Of a DNA stretch of 64,000 nt, positions 24,456 to 35,970 are shown piece by piece. Positions within the stretch are counted from its first letter, which is position 1; each line of letters opens with the position of its first letter. A model generated the notes under the pieces. It saw nothing but the letters and a program-made list of their open reading frames with translations. It did no database searches and had not been told where the DNA came from. Source of the stretch: Cyprinodon diabolis (lineage: Eukaryota > Chordata > Actinopteri > Cyprinodontiformes > Cyprinodontidae); NCBI GenBank assembly GCA_030533445.1, contig CM060076.1, positions 6,644,501 through 6,708,500 on the forward strand, written 5' to 3'. The translations under genes and the position numbers were made by a program.

Positions 24456-25421
24456 CTGCAGAGATGCCAGTGGGTTTTTTTTTCTCTTTTTTTTTTTTAC
24501 TGAAACATAGAAATCAAAAATGCATCTGTAAACAAGATGCATCATCATTCATCATGATTTTTTTTCTGTAATCCACAACAGATGCCTAATTTGCACGCTG
24601 TTAAAGTAAGGCAGATGTCTGCTGGTCTTCATGAGACTGCAGGTACAAGAAAACAGCGCCTCAGCCAAATTTTTAGGCTCTAATGCCCTTAATTGTTTTT
24701 TTATTTTTTATTTTTTTATTTTTTTAAGTATGTAGACAGGAAAGCAGGTTGCAAGAAAGGGCAAGGAAATTCAGCAAAGGTCAGCATGATCGGAACTTAA
24801 ACCTTTGTCAGCCGGTATATGGGTCATACAGTCTACCTCCACACCATCGCAGCATCCCAACCCCAGCCAAATTAAGGTAAATCTACAGCAGGATGATAGT
24901 TAACATCTAAAAAAAAAAAAGAACCAAGTCTTCAAGCACAGTGGGGCAGATGGTAAAGTTCGTAAAACATCTCTTAAGTTTACGGGTCGTGAAAACAGCA
25001 CGCTGCATCTTGAGTCACCATAAAAAAAAAAATCATTAGACGAAACAAAAACAAGCATGCAGGAATTAAAAAAACATTTTGGTTTTTGCCACAAACCTGA
25101 ATGTCTAGAGTCTGAAAATACTTCTAGGACTGTAATCGCAAAAGTTCTGCTAACATCCATTTACTTTCTAGATGCTGTCTGGTGTGAAACATGCAGGAAA
25201 GCCTTTCTGATGCAGCTATGTTACTAAGTTGGGTGTAGTTGAACTGGGTAAATAAAGTATTTCTAAAAACGCCTCTCGTTACACGCCTGTTACACATTCC
25301 CACTCTTTAGGTGTATCTGAATGAGAAGGATTAAAACGATTCTACTGATAAATAAATTTCTTTAGGAGATTCTAATCAACTAAAACAAAGCTTATAAACA
25401 GCTGGAGTTCTGGTGGTTCAC

Positions 25422-25516
25422 CTGGATGGCTCCATCTTCTGTGCAGTCCGAACCGACCTCTGTGATGCTGTGCTGAAGCCGGTACAGCTTCGGTTTGTCT
25501 CTGGAGTCGGAGCCGT
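25422..25516 (-). CDS. afdn: afadin exon E9: start of the FHA region
   Basis: The exon encodes GSDSRDKPKLYRLQHSIT and EVGSDCTEDGAIQ, matching the afadin segment just before and into FHA. The acceptor is CCTCCAG and it ends in frame at ATCCAG before GTGAAC. The SITEVGSDCTEDGAIQ part has diverged from mammals (SVTEVGTEKLDDNSIQ) but keeps length and frame. The exon is 95 bases, phase 1 in and phase 0 out. Confidence 0.95.
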
Positions 25517-25831
25517 CTGGAGGCACAGAAAACCTCAGTTTAAGCACAAATCAAGGCGCGGCAACATTCATTTATTTCATTATTTCCAGAACAAACAGTC
25601 AAGCGGAACTGATGTGTGCAGAAGTAATTCTGACTGAAGTGATGCAGCAAGTGAGCAGAAAAGAAAAGCTAATGATTATTAGTAAGCAAGTTTTAGTAAA
25701 AGCAAAGCAGCACATTAGTTCAAACTGTCTGCTGTGAAGGAATGAGGAGGACAAAAAACCTTTGGAGACAACTATTCAAAGATAGATTAGGTTCATCCTT
25801 TCTGGAGGTTCTGGTCCATTATGGTTTGTAA

Positions 25832-27187
25832 TAGAGATTGACCGATACACGTTCTTTAATGGCGATGCAGATACAGATTATTTTGATGTTAGTGTAAACA
25901 GGGTTGCAGCCTGTGGCTCTTTGTACAGTAACTTCTACAATGCTATTTATAGTGACCTATACTGATAAACCGGTGTAGAAATATGTAAAAATTTCATAAA
26001 TCAAGTGTATTTATCCTTAATTTGAGCAGGTAAATTAAATAGTTTGCCAATGGAATGAGTATTATTACTCTTAAAATAAGATACTTAGATAATATGCACT
26101 TGAAATAAGACAATGCAATTGTGTTTTCGTATTTTAAAGGAAAATTGTCTTGTTCCTTTGGAAAAGTTGTGGTTCTGAACAAATTTTACTCGGTTGGACT
26201 CGGGGCAAAATAGCTTTTTGGACTTTGGACCACTGGTGTAACTGATCCACGATATGTGCTGCCGATTTTTGGGGGCTAATTTGTGGAGAAGATAATGCCT
26301 TCCATTAATCTATTTACATTAGGGGTGGAACAGTTCAGAAAATCCACGGTTCGGTTCGGTTTACGGTTTCGTGGTCACGGTTTTCGGTTCGGTGACATGT
26401 TGGTCATGTTGCTGTTAGCATAAAAAAAGCGTGTTTCACAATGCTTGCACACTGTTTTTATCCACAACTTTCTTTCCGCCGTCATCGTAGGTCACTCTAA
26501 ATGCAAAGTGGTCCCATACAGCAGACCTATAAAGTGCTGCTGGCGCGTCTTCCAACTCCTGTGCTTTCCAACTTGCCATACCCACACAATTCTCCACAAC
26601 AACTGATTTTTTTTCTGCTACACCCGGCTCTTCAATGTTTTTCCAGGCCAAGGACCCCCAAACTGATGGCAAGATGGAGCGGGGACCCCCTAATGATATA
26701 TTTTATATGAAATTATGTTATATCAAACTGGTCCTATAATCACTCTATTATAGATGGACTAACTAACGTGATTTCGTCCTGGGATTATTAAAGTATTTCT
26801 GATTCTGATTCCTTGTTGATGGGACAGGTGTTGTGGATGAAACGGTGCCCAGCTTGAAAGAGCTCCTGTGTGTCGCTGAATGTGTGAATGGATGACTGAA
26901 AGACATCTTCTGCCTCCATTTATCTGTTTACTACAGTGTGTTGAATTCATGTTAATGTGGATTTAAAGACATTTCAATTAGTGGAAAAAATTGTGGGGGG
27001 GAAATATAACTCAACCAAAACTTTCGCCACCCTCCCTTGCAGTACCTCCGTGGACCGCCTAGGGGTGGCAGACCCCCTGTTGAAGACCTAAGCACTAATG
27101 AATGGAACGTCTGCATGCATCGCTGATTTTAAAAAAGCACTAATTTTGGCCAAAAATATTGTTCGGTGATGTATCAGTCTATTTCTA
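25832..27187. mobile_element. hAT-like element with nested insertions
   Basis: The left end TAGAGATTGACCGATACAC pairs loosely with the reverse complement of the right end (TAGAAATAGACTGATACAT). The flanking 8-mers GTTTGTAA and GTCTGCAA agree at six of eight. Inside, a TAGGGGTGGAACAGTTC start (26321 on) and the repeat at 26640-27090 look like later insertions. It lies in the E8-E9 intron. Confidence 0.55.
26640..27090 (+). repeat. Interspersed repeat, plus copy
   Basis: It is the partner of 21110-21510 in the other orientation, from AGATGGAGCGGGGACCCCC to CCCTGTTGAAGACC. It has a stretch ending ATTATTAAAGTATTTCTGAT, which resembles a retroelement tail. It is nested in the larger element 25832-27187. 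Confidence 0.65.
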
Positions 27188-27411
27188 GTCTGCAATGGAT
27201 CATCCACAACAACAACTCCGACTGCTACAATTGAATATAAATGTAATAGAAGTTGAATTAATACTGTAAAAGTGTCATATTTATGTAGCTGTAATCAAAC
27301 TCCTAGATAAATAGCATCGTTACCCCTCATCTGTAACAAAGTATGTATATCTGATTAAAACGTTACACCGAACATCTGCCATTTCTAAGCCAACATGTTT
27401 GAGCTTTTTAC

Positions 27412-27456
27412 CTTCTTGGTGCCGATAGGCGTAGTAGGCATAGTGATTCCCTCGGC
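27412..27456 (-). CDS. afdn: afadin exon E8: 45-base small exon
   Basis: This very short exon encodes RGNHYAYYAYRHQE plus split codons at both ends, matching the RRNHFAYYNYHTYE segment of mammalian afadin. The acceptor is CTGTAG and the donor is GAAG|GTAAAA. It is a multiple of three, and both edges are phase 1, so skipping it would keep the frame. The residues lead into the FHA domain. It was placed by protein similarity and by exact phase fit with E7 and E9. Confidence 0.93.
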
Positions 27457-28123
27457 CTACAGACGGCAGGCAGGCAGGCAGGCGGGTAAGGAGCAGACGG
27501 ACACATGCACAGACCCCACACGCGCGCACACACACACAAACAGGCAACCAAAACATGCCATGAGAAGGTGGGAAAAAAAAGAGACATAGCAGAAGGTAAA
27601 AATGCAGCAAGGAGGAAAAAATATGCAATAATAACCAACTAACCCCAAAACGCAAACAGACCACAAATTTATCAGCACTACAGCTGTTTAAAATCCCACT
27701 ACTCTATAAAACGGGAAATAAAGAATGAAATCCATTTCTATTGGGGGAAGAAAAAAAATCTGTTTTAAGTTGGATCCAAATCAAAACTGCCTTCATAGGA
27801 CAAGAAGTGAAATATACTTTACATTAAATTCAAAAACATTCCAGGACTTTCCATGAACGCTATCCTCAAATTCAAGGACAACAAGTGCCAGCATTTACTA
27901 ACTCACCAACTGTCTGCAGCTATGTTTAGCAGCTATGCTTAGCAAGACAAAGCTAATCGGAATAAACGTACGATGGGATTAAAATTTGTCATGTAAACAT
28001 GACATTCGGAATATTCTGATTGGATTGGCAAGACAAAAAATTATAATCTGACTAAGAAGTGGTTTATCTCGAAGAATGTAAATGCTTTTCTGAATGAGGC
28101 AAACATGCCATGTACACGCCTAT

Positions 28124-28646
28124 GGAAGTAAATCTGTGTCGCTGGGATTTGATTAAAAAATGCCACTGAAATTTAAATGTTGTATGTTTGTACTTACTGT
28201 TTCAGTGTTAAAATATATTCAGAACACATTTTTGACCTAAAAAAAATTCTGTCATTTCTACACAGTTGAAATTTCATTTTCATTTTCTCTTCAACCTAAA
28301 AATTCACATTACTATTTCAAAGTAATTACATTTTTAATACTTATTTTTCTGTTTAATTTTTCAGTGTTAAATCTGCATATTAAAAAAATCATTAGCAATG
28401 GATTGTGACGTCCAACACCCAACCAATCCCGTTACGTTTTCTTAGTCACGTGACGTGACGCTTGTGGTGCACATACTGAAGGAAAAACAGCATCACGGAG
28501 CCGGTAATGCAAGCTAACGCTAACTCAACGGTCAGTTTATTACTTTAATTTTTCTGTAGTTGAGTTAGCGTTAGCTTGGATGAACGTTTAAATTTCAGTG
28601 GCATTTTTAATTCAAATCCCAGCGACACAGATTTACTTCCATACAC
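28124..28646. mobile_element. Short inverted-repeat element (MITE), next to the foldback
   Basis: The left end TATGGAAGTAAATCTGTGTC (28131 on) pairs with the reverse complement of the right end near 28640, continuing for about 50 bases through the GCCACTGAAATTTAAA block. A second inverted pair, AGCTAACGCTAACTCAAC and its complement, lies inside at about 28513-28577. No coding frame. The exact ends are not certain. Confidence 0.6.
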
Positions 28647-28678
28647 AACGCATCCATGTAGGGCTGCAACTAACGATT

Positions 28679-30920
28679 ATTTTAAAAATCGAGGAATCGG
28701 CCGATTATTTTTTCGATTAATCAATGAATCGGATAAAAAATATTTTTTATATTAACCTCTTTATTCCAAAATAAACATTTTAAACAGAACAAACAAGCAC
28801 ACAAGTACAGGTTGCTCATTAACTGTACTGGTGCAATATGAAAAATAAATGTTTGTGTTAAAACTACGCAAACTTACATGAGAAATGTAGCTGTGCATAA
28901 AATAAATACGTAAAATATAGGCTACTTTGTTTTATAAAGCGCAAAAAAATACATTTTTATTTTTAAAAGCCCCTAAGGGGCTCAAACAATAGGTCCCCCA
29001 TTTCAACAAATGAGTTTTTTTAGACTAGAAGAGTTCTGCCTTTCAAGACAGGAAAGTATAGCAGTTAAAGTTGCTACTTGAGAAAATACTGAACCATAGA
29101 GATAAAAAATAGCCCTGTGATTCAAATTATAAATTGTATTTGGAATAAAAATGAGAGAACTAGGGGGGCTAAAAAACACATCCTCCAAAGACAGATATTT
29201 ACATGGGAATGTGGCATATAATTAATTGACATATTACTGATCTTGCTGGATTTTATTCTGCTTTACTTCCATAAATTGCAGGATCTTCTTTACTTTATCT
29301 TTGCCAGAAGATTTAAACTTTAAAAGCCTTGCCCTCATAATTTGCAAGTTAATTTATTTATAAAGTAAATATAAACGCTGCTTAAGCTAATTCAAATGAA
29401 ATTAAAAGTAAAATAAGTAGCCAACCTTATCACTGTCTGTAACCTACTAAGGTAAGGAAAGCATCTGATGAGCTACCTGAGAAACTAAGGTTACGTTTCC
29501 CCACTTTAAAACGAAACAAACATGGCCGCTCACCCTGCTGATCAGCTCTCTTCACTGCCATCGAAGGCTCCAACGTGTTTCCTTTTCAGGTGCTGCATCA
29601 TAACAGTGGTGCTTCCGCGCCATGTTCATTTGTTTATACAAAAGTTGCCTGTTACGACTTTTTTCACTGTACAAAGTGCAGGCTATTTTAATTATTGTGA
29701 TCAATTTGCGCCGTCAATCCCGGCACATGCGCGCTTCATTTGCAGTCTGGACGCTGAGGGTAAACATCCTCTGACTGCAGCGCTGAGAGGGACTCCTGCG
29801 GGAGCGGAGTGGGGATGGGGGAGGCGCCCCACGGCAATGACGACGGCGGCGGATGACAACGAATCGATAAAATCGATAAAAATCGACTTTTAAAACCGTT
29901 GGCAACGAATTTCATCATCGATTAGTTGTGTCACGCGATTAATGCGTCATCCGCCGCCGCCGTCATCACATCCACTTGACTGAAACGCGGGAAGAAGAAC
30001 AAATACGGCAGAGCGAGCCAGCACCGCAGGTGCGCAAAGGCTGTTTTCACAAGGCAGTAACGTCAATTCTTCTAATGACCAATACCGGAAACGCAAGCTG
30101 CGTCTCAATTCGCAGCCAGCCTGCGCTTTGTAAAGCGAAAAAAGTCTCAACATGCAACTTTTGTCAAAACAAATTAACATGGCGCGGAACCACCATGTTT
30201 GTTTCGTTTTAAAGTGGGAAACGTAACCTTAGTTTCTCAGGTAGCTCATCTGATGCTTTCCTTACCTTAGTAGGTTACAGACAGTGATAAGGTTGGCTAC
30301 TTATTTTACTTTTAATTTCGTTTGAATTAGCTTAAGCAGCGTTTATATTTTCTTTATAAATAAATTAACTTGCAAATTATGAGGGCAAGGCTTTTAAAGT
30401 TTAAATCTTCTGGCAAAGATAAAGTAAAGAAGATCCTGCAATTTATGGAAGTAAAGCAGAATAAAATCCAGCAAGATCAGTAATATGTCAATTAATTATA
30501 TGCCACATTTCCATGTAAATATCTGTCTTTGGAGGATGTGTTTTTTAGCACCCCAAGTTCTCTCATTTTTATTCCAAATACAATTTATAATTTGAATCAC
30601 AGGGCTATTTTTATCTCTTTTAAAAACAAAAATGCCCGTCTTTTTTGCGCTTTATGAAACAAAATACCCTATATTTTGTGGATGTACAGCTACATTTCTC
30701 ATGTAAGTTTGCATAGTTTTAACACAAACATTTATTTTTCATATTGCACCAGTAGAGTTAATGAGCAACCTGTACTTGTGTGCTTGTTTGTTCTGTCTAA
30801 AATGTTTAGTTTGGAATAAAGAGGTTAATACAAAAAGTATTTTTTTCCGATTCATCGATTAATCGAAAGAATATTCGTCCGATTCATCGATTTTTAAAAT
30901 AATCGTTAGTTGCAGCCCTA
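28679..30920. mobile_element. 2.2-kb foldback element with hAT-like ends
   Basis: The ends are TAGGGCTGCAACTAACGA and its reverse complement at 30920. From both ends inward, long stretches pair with each other, for example CATCTGATGAGCTACCTGAG near 29463 with its complement near 30240, and the block at 29521 with that at 30197. Arms are about 1 kb each, with an extra block of about 80 bases in the left arm. A GC-rich inner pair (29837-29860 and 29945-29968) closes the hairpin. No transposase frame was seen. The flanking 8-mers do not match, so target duplication is not confirmed. Confidence 0.8.
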
Positions 30921-31785
30921 GTATGAGAAAAGAACTCTAATATTAGTCTCACTGAATCACTCACTGTATTGTTAAAACATTATTTCTTAATCTCCTTCCT
31001 TTATTTTCTCATAATTCTGACCTAAAATATTAAGAAAAAAAAGCGACCTTAATTTCTCACTCAGACTGACAGCACTCTGCTCTGTTTATTATTAAACCCA
31101 CTGTACCCACAACCGGTGACCAGTAAACCGCTCTGTTAATGTGACATAGATGCGTTAGTATGCCCCTGGATCAGGGCCTCGGGTCCCCCAAAAAACATCC
31201 CAGCATAGTGGGGAGTTTCTGGGTCCCCTTTGGGGTCAGGAGAGTTAATGATGCCAGGTGATAAAAAAAAAAAAAAACAGATGGAGAGAAAGGAGAGAGG
31301 AGGATCAGTAGCAAGAAACAAGCTGTTAGGGCTGCAAACTTGTGTTTATTCTCCAAAATGACCTGAAAGCATCTCTTCACGAGTTTCTTAAGGCTTTATT
31401 CCAAGATTAATATTTCAGGAAAAACACTTACCTTTCATATCGGTTGAAAAAAACTTCACAGGCCTTACAGTTTGTTCATTTACGTCAATTTATATTTGTG
31501 AATATAAATATAAATCACTGGTAACTTTGCAGGGAGCAAGATGTAAATACAAGAGTTACAGTAAACCTATAGTAATGTAAATCTCTGAAATAAAATACAG
31601 CATTAAAGGCTCAGCTTTTTTTCAGTTACGATTAAAACAGGTAGAGTAAAAATCTTAAAACTTAAAAAAAAAACACTGACTTCTGAGTAATAAATCTACA
31701 TATATTAGCAGCTATTTTGCTGCCACCTGTTGGCTGAAGTGTGTCATAACACCATAAGAGTGGGGGGAGTTTCTTAAAGTCCTAC

Positions 31786-31923
31786 CTGGACTCAGCTCCA
31801 CCAAATAAGGCAGTTTTTCAGGCGGCATTGAGCCGTCCTTTCCTCTGAGGCCCTTCTCGTCCTTCCTTCCTTTCCTGGCCTGGTAGTCCGGAGGTCTCTT
31901 CTTCAGCTGAAACACCAGCGGTC
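31786..31923 (-). CDS. afdn: afadin exon E7: RA2-to-FHA linker
   Basis: The translation starts PLVFQLKKRPPDYQARKG, continues with a basic stretch, and ends SMPPEKLPYLVELSPG. The VFQLKKRPPD and PPEKLPYLVELSPG blocks match afadin. The central basic part is shorter than in mammals. The acceptor is CCCTCAG|GA and the donor is CCAG|GTAGGA. Both codons at the edges are split glycines. The length of 138 bases fits the neighbouring phases. Confidence 0.95.
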
Positions 31924-32571
31924 CTGAGGGACAAAGATTCACACCTTTTGCAACAACATGATGTGATAAAAACATGCAAAAAATTTATTTTCCCTGAATA
32001 CAAAACAATACGGTGTATTTTTTGGACTTTAAAGTTTCTGCACATCAGATGTAGAGGTGAGTAACAAAGCAGGTTTTCTCAAAAGGTAAGAACTGCCAAT
32101 GAGTCCATGTTGCTCTTTGTAGATGAGCCACCTGCTGAAAGTCATCCCACAACATCTCAATTTAAATGCAACAAAAAATTTAACTAAGCCACTACTAAAC
32201 CTTTTAGGAGGTGAACTTGTTGATACATTAGGGATAGAGAAGGACGCACACAATCAAGCTCTGCTAACTCCGGTGCTCCAGTGCTCTAGGTCATTTAGAG
32301 ATGGCCAAACATCCCCAACTTTCTGATATGTTGTTGAATTTTTTTTAAATCAGGGCATGAGGCCAAAAAAAAAAAGAAAAACTTTGATCTAGTTATTTTT
32401 GATAGGCAAGTAGTCTTGCTATGACCGCTTAATTTTACATTTTTAATGCCATTTCTGTTTTTACTGAAAAGAATCACATAGCTGAATCATGATTACAAAG
32501 GCTGGGTGGAGATTTGAGCTCTTAAAGGTATAGAGGACCATCTTTTATTTCCGAGTTGATCATCTAAATCA

Positions 32572-32800
32572 GCGGTCCCCAACCACCGGGCCGCGGACCG
32601 GTACGTATATATTCCCAATTACATCAGTCCAATTACAACAATTCAGGTCAAGACTCATCCTATCTTTGTGAAGCGGGATTTTCTGCGTTTACAGCGACCA
32701 AAACAAAGCTACGGAGCAGACTGGACATCAGGAGCACACTTCATGTGTCATCGTCTCCAATTACGCCTAGATGGGACCGGCTTGTTTTATATTTATGCTG
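32572..32800 (+). pseudogene. hAT transposon remnant with transposase C-terminus
   Basis: The left part, GCGGTCCCCAACCACCGGGC to GGACCGGTAC, matches the terminus of a hAT family common in vertebrates. Directly after it, 32667-32789 encodes CEAGFSAFTATKTKLRSR followed by LDIRSTLHVSSSPITPRW. This is the C-terminal dimerisation region of the hAT transposases found in ZBED5/SCAND3-like proteins. The rest of the gene is absent. Direct repeats of about 65 bases flank it (32512-32575 and 32850-32915). Confidence 0.75.
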
Positions 32801-33154
32801 TTTGTTTTTGATTTTATGCCAGTCGTATCATTTTACTTGATCATACGTTGATTTGAGCTCTTAAAGGTATAGAGGACCACCTTTTAATATTGAGTTGATC
32901 ATCTAAATAAGTGGTCCTCCTAATTGTCAATCATTCGGGTGATACGTTTACCTAAGGCTGTCCTATGTGCTCGTCCCGTTAGCTATCTTTTTCTGGGCAT
33001 GCGCTCTTTCAGCCGTATATCTGTGGTGAGCTACGGTTTAAGACAGTCATTCTCTTATGACCCTTGGCAATTTTCACAGAACCACGGTGAGAAAGGTGAG
33101 CTTCAATAAGTGTCTATGAAGTGTATGAGAAAAAAAAGAAAGGCCTCAGAAGAG

Positions 33155-33410
33155 GCATATATATCCCAGAATGCTTTGTGTAGAGAGCTCTCCTCACAAA
33201 GCGGCCTGCTGTCGCCATAGGCTGCAGCTACCCAACAGCGGCGACTAATAAAGACGAAGGCGCCGCGCTGTGAAGGAGGAGTTACATGACCGACGGGAAG
33301 CAAAAAGCAGTGATCATCTGTCCGAATGGTCAGTTAACTGAGTTTGCTATAAAGTCCACTATATAGTCCTGCTATATATTTTGATTGAGGGATTCAGGAG
33401 TTAGGGCGGA
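33155..33410 (+). repeat. Interspersed repeat with CTATAAAGTCCACTATATAG
   Basis: The CAGAATGCTTTG start, the GATCATCTGTCCGAATG block and the TATAAAGTCCACTATATA block recur at 41370-41590 in the same order. No coding content. Family unknown. Confidence 0.6.
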
Positions 33411-33837
33411 CGTTTTGGCATAAAAGCTTGCATAAGCGATGCAAAGAGCAACTTTTAAACAGAGCGTGGATGAGGAGAAATGGACTTGTGCACGCTCTTG
33501 CACATGCTTAATAGGCTTTTTTCTCTCTGGAGCAGGTACAGGGTAGCCTAGTAAACTAGCTCCACCCACCAGCGGCCAAAATCATTTTTGCTTGCGAGTG
33601 GTCTAGCCTCGATCAATGCCCCAGGCCCTGGAACTGGTTGGCTAATCACAACGCAGAGATGCGTTTTGAATTTCTGGGTGCAAAGCAGTCAGGGTTTTGA
33701 GGGCGTGACGACAAAGCTCTGCGACGCTAGAGAAAGCACAACAAGTAAGATGGCAACAACTAATGAACAGTTGTCTGATTTAGCTTTGAAATCAGTTTTT
33801 GGAAGGATTAGACTTGGGTTTTTTTGAAACGTGAGCA

Positions 33838-34356
33838 GGAAGAGGCTCTACACTCATTCATTTTTAGGAAGGACATAGAAGACATTTTGTATAAAATGTA
33901 GACAATAATATTTGCACTAAATGTTTATCTGAAAAAGGAACTCCTCCATTGTTTGTGGGAATACCCTAAAGTCCCGAAGTTTTGGAAGGATGTTACTAAG
34001 TGTCTATCTGAATTGCTTAAAGTAAAAAGTCCCATTAGAGGTAAAAATCTGTGTTCTAGGAATATATACAATAGAATTTAAACAATCACAGAGGATAAAT
34101 ACATTGATAGACTATGGACTTCTTCAAGCCAGATCTGTTGCACTATGCTAGAGGAGCATGGAAGCCCCCTCCATGGGATTCTGGAGGAAGAGGTTGCAAG
34201 CTCACTTGGACTGTAAAAACTATCATACATTGCCAAGGGCAAACAAAGGGACTTCGAGAATCTATGGGAGCCAAATATGAAGACTGTAGGGACTGAAAGT
34301 GGAGCCTATTGATGGGAGTTTTCAATGGATGTCTTGACTACAGTTTTTTATTCATA
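33838..34356 (+). pseudogene. Decayed L1/Tx1-type LINE ORF2 C-terminus
   Basis: The translation around 33941-34030 reads LLHCLWEYPKVPKFWKDV, the HxLWxCPKxxxFWxxV motif of L1/Tx1 ORF2 C-termini. Further on, a block ending QRDFENLWEPNMKTVG resembles the last segment of these proteins. Stops and shifts break it. The Tc1 element at 34359 is inserted in its 3' part, and sequence after 35972 may be its continued tail. Confidence 0.6.
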
Positions 34357-34358
34357 TA

Positions 34359-35970
34359 CAGGTGCTGGTCATAAAATTAGAATATCATGAAAAAGTAGAT
34401 TGATTTCAGTAATTCCATTTAAAAAGTGAAACTTGTATATTATATTCATACATTACATACAAACTCATATATTTCAGATGTTTATTTTGTTTAATTTTGA
34501 TGATTACAAATGACAACAAATGAAAATCTCAAATTCATCATATCAGAAAATTAGAATATTACTGAAGACCAATAAAAACAAAGGATTTATAGAAATGTTG
34601 GCCAACTGAAAAGTATGAACATGAAAAGTATGAGCATGTACAGCACTCAGTATTTAGTTGGGCCTCCTTTGGCCTGTATTACTGCAGCAATGCGGCGTGG
34701 CATGGAGTCGATCAGTCTGTGGCACTGCTCAGGTGTTATGATAGCCCAGGTTGCTCTAATAGTGGCTTTTAGCTCTTCTGAATTGTTGGGTCTGGTGTAT
34801 TGCATCTTCTTCTTCACAATACCCCATAGATTTTCTATGGGGTTAAGGTCAGGAGAGTTTGCTGGCCAATTAAGAACAGGGATACCATGGTCCTTCAACC
34901 AGGTACTGGTAGCTTTGGCACTGTGTGCAGGTGCCAAGTCCTGTTGGAAAATGAAATCTGCATCTCCAAAAAGTTGGTCAGCTGCAGGAAGCATGAAGTG
35001 CTCTAAAACTTCCTGGTATGTGGCTGCGTTGACCCTGGACCTCAGAAAACACAATGGACCAACACCAGCAGATGACATGGCACCCCAAACCATCACTGAC
35101 TGTGGAAACTTTACACTGGACTTCAAGCAACGTGGATGAAGTGCCTCTCTTCTTTTCCTCCAGACTCTGGGACCTTGATTTCCAAAGGAAATGCAAAATT
35201 TACTTTCATCAGAGAACATGACTTTGGACCACTCACCAGCAGTCCAGTCCTGTTTCTCTTTAGCCCAGGCAAGACGCTTCTGACGCTGTCTGTGGTTCAA
35301 GAGTGGCTTGACACAAGGAATGCGACAGCAGAAACCCATGTCTTTCATACGTCTGTGTGTGGTGGTTCTTGAAGCACTCACTCCAGCTGCAGTCCACTCT
35401 TTGTGAATCTCCCCCACATTTTTGAATGGGTTTTGTTTCACAATCCTCTCCAGGGTGCGGTTATCTCTCTTGCTTGTACACTTTTTTCGACCACATCTTT
35501 TCCTTCCCTTCGCCTCTCTATTAATGTGCTTGGACACTGAGCTCTGTGAACAGCCAGCCTCTTTAGCGATGACCTTTTGTGTCTTGCCCTCCTTGTGCAA
35601 GGTGTCGATGGTCGTCTTTTGGACAACTGTCAAGTCAGCAGTCTTCCCCATGATTGTGTAGCCTATAGAACTAGACTGAAAGACCATTTAAAGGCTTTTG
35701 CAGGTGGTTTGAGTTAATTAGCTGATTAGAGTGTGGCACCAGGGGCCATCAATTTTGAACCTTTTCACAATATTCTAATTTTCTGATATGATGAATTTGA
35801 GATTTTCATTTGTTGTCATTTGTAATCATCAAAATTAAACAAAATAAACATCTGAAATATATGAGTTTGTATGTAATGTATGAATATAATATACAAGTTT
35901 CACTTTTTAAATGGAATTACTGAAATCAATCTACTTTTTCATGATATTCTAATTTTATGACCAGCACCTG
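34359..35970 (-). mobile_element. Complete Tc1-like transposon with identical 202-bp inverted ends
   Basis: The element starts CAGGTGCTGGTCATAAAATT and is flanked by TA on both sides (34357-34358 and 35971-35972). The left end (34359-34560) and the reverse complement of the right end (35769-35970) match at every base I compared. Long inverted ends with direct repeats inside are typical of this Tc1 group in fish. Identical ends plus an open transposase frame point to a recent insertion. It sits in the E6-E7 intron, inside an older LINE fragment. Confidence 0.95.
34647..35651 (-). CDS. Tc1-family transposase, DD34E, intact
   Basis: The enzyme would cut and paste the element at TA sites in the nucleus. 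I start at the Met of MGKTADLTVV, giving 334 residues, the normal Tc1 length. An earlier in-frame Met adds 12 residues at 35687 but lacks family similarity. The N-terminal half holds paired-like helix-turn-helix motifs, with a GRKK basic motif near residue 54. The catalytic triad is visible as Asp148 (FSDESKF), Asp238 (FQQDLAP) and Glu273 (SPDLNPIENLW), 34 residues apart. There is no frameshift or stop. The frame ends GGPTKY. Activity is plausible but not shown. Confidence 0.95.
   Translation of the reverse strand: MGKTADLTVVQKTTIDTLHKEGKTQKVIAKEAGCSQSSVSKHINREAKGRKRCGRKKCTSKRDNRTLERIVKQNPFKNVGEIHKEWTAAGVSASRTTTHRRMKDMGFCCRIPCVKPLLNHRQRQKRLAWAKEKQDWTAGEWSKVMFSDESKFCISFGNQGPRVWRKRREALHPRCLKSSVKFPQSVMVWGAMSSAGVGPLCFLRSRVNAATYQEVLEHFMLPAADQLFGDADFIFQQDLAPAHSAKATSTWLKDHGIPVLNWPANSPDLNPIENLWGIVKKKMQYTRPNNSEELKATIRATWAIITPEQCHRLIDSMPRRIAAVIQAKGGPTKY

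Noticed and set aside
29522..29893. 123-residue frame in the foldback
   Set aside because: It lies in one arm of the palindrome, has no recognised motif, and is not kept in the other arm.
34615..35139. 174-residue plus-strand frame
   Set aside because: Antisense shadow of the DD34E transposase.
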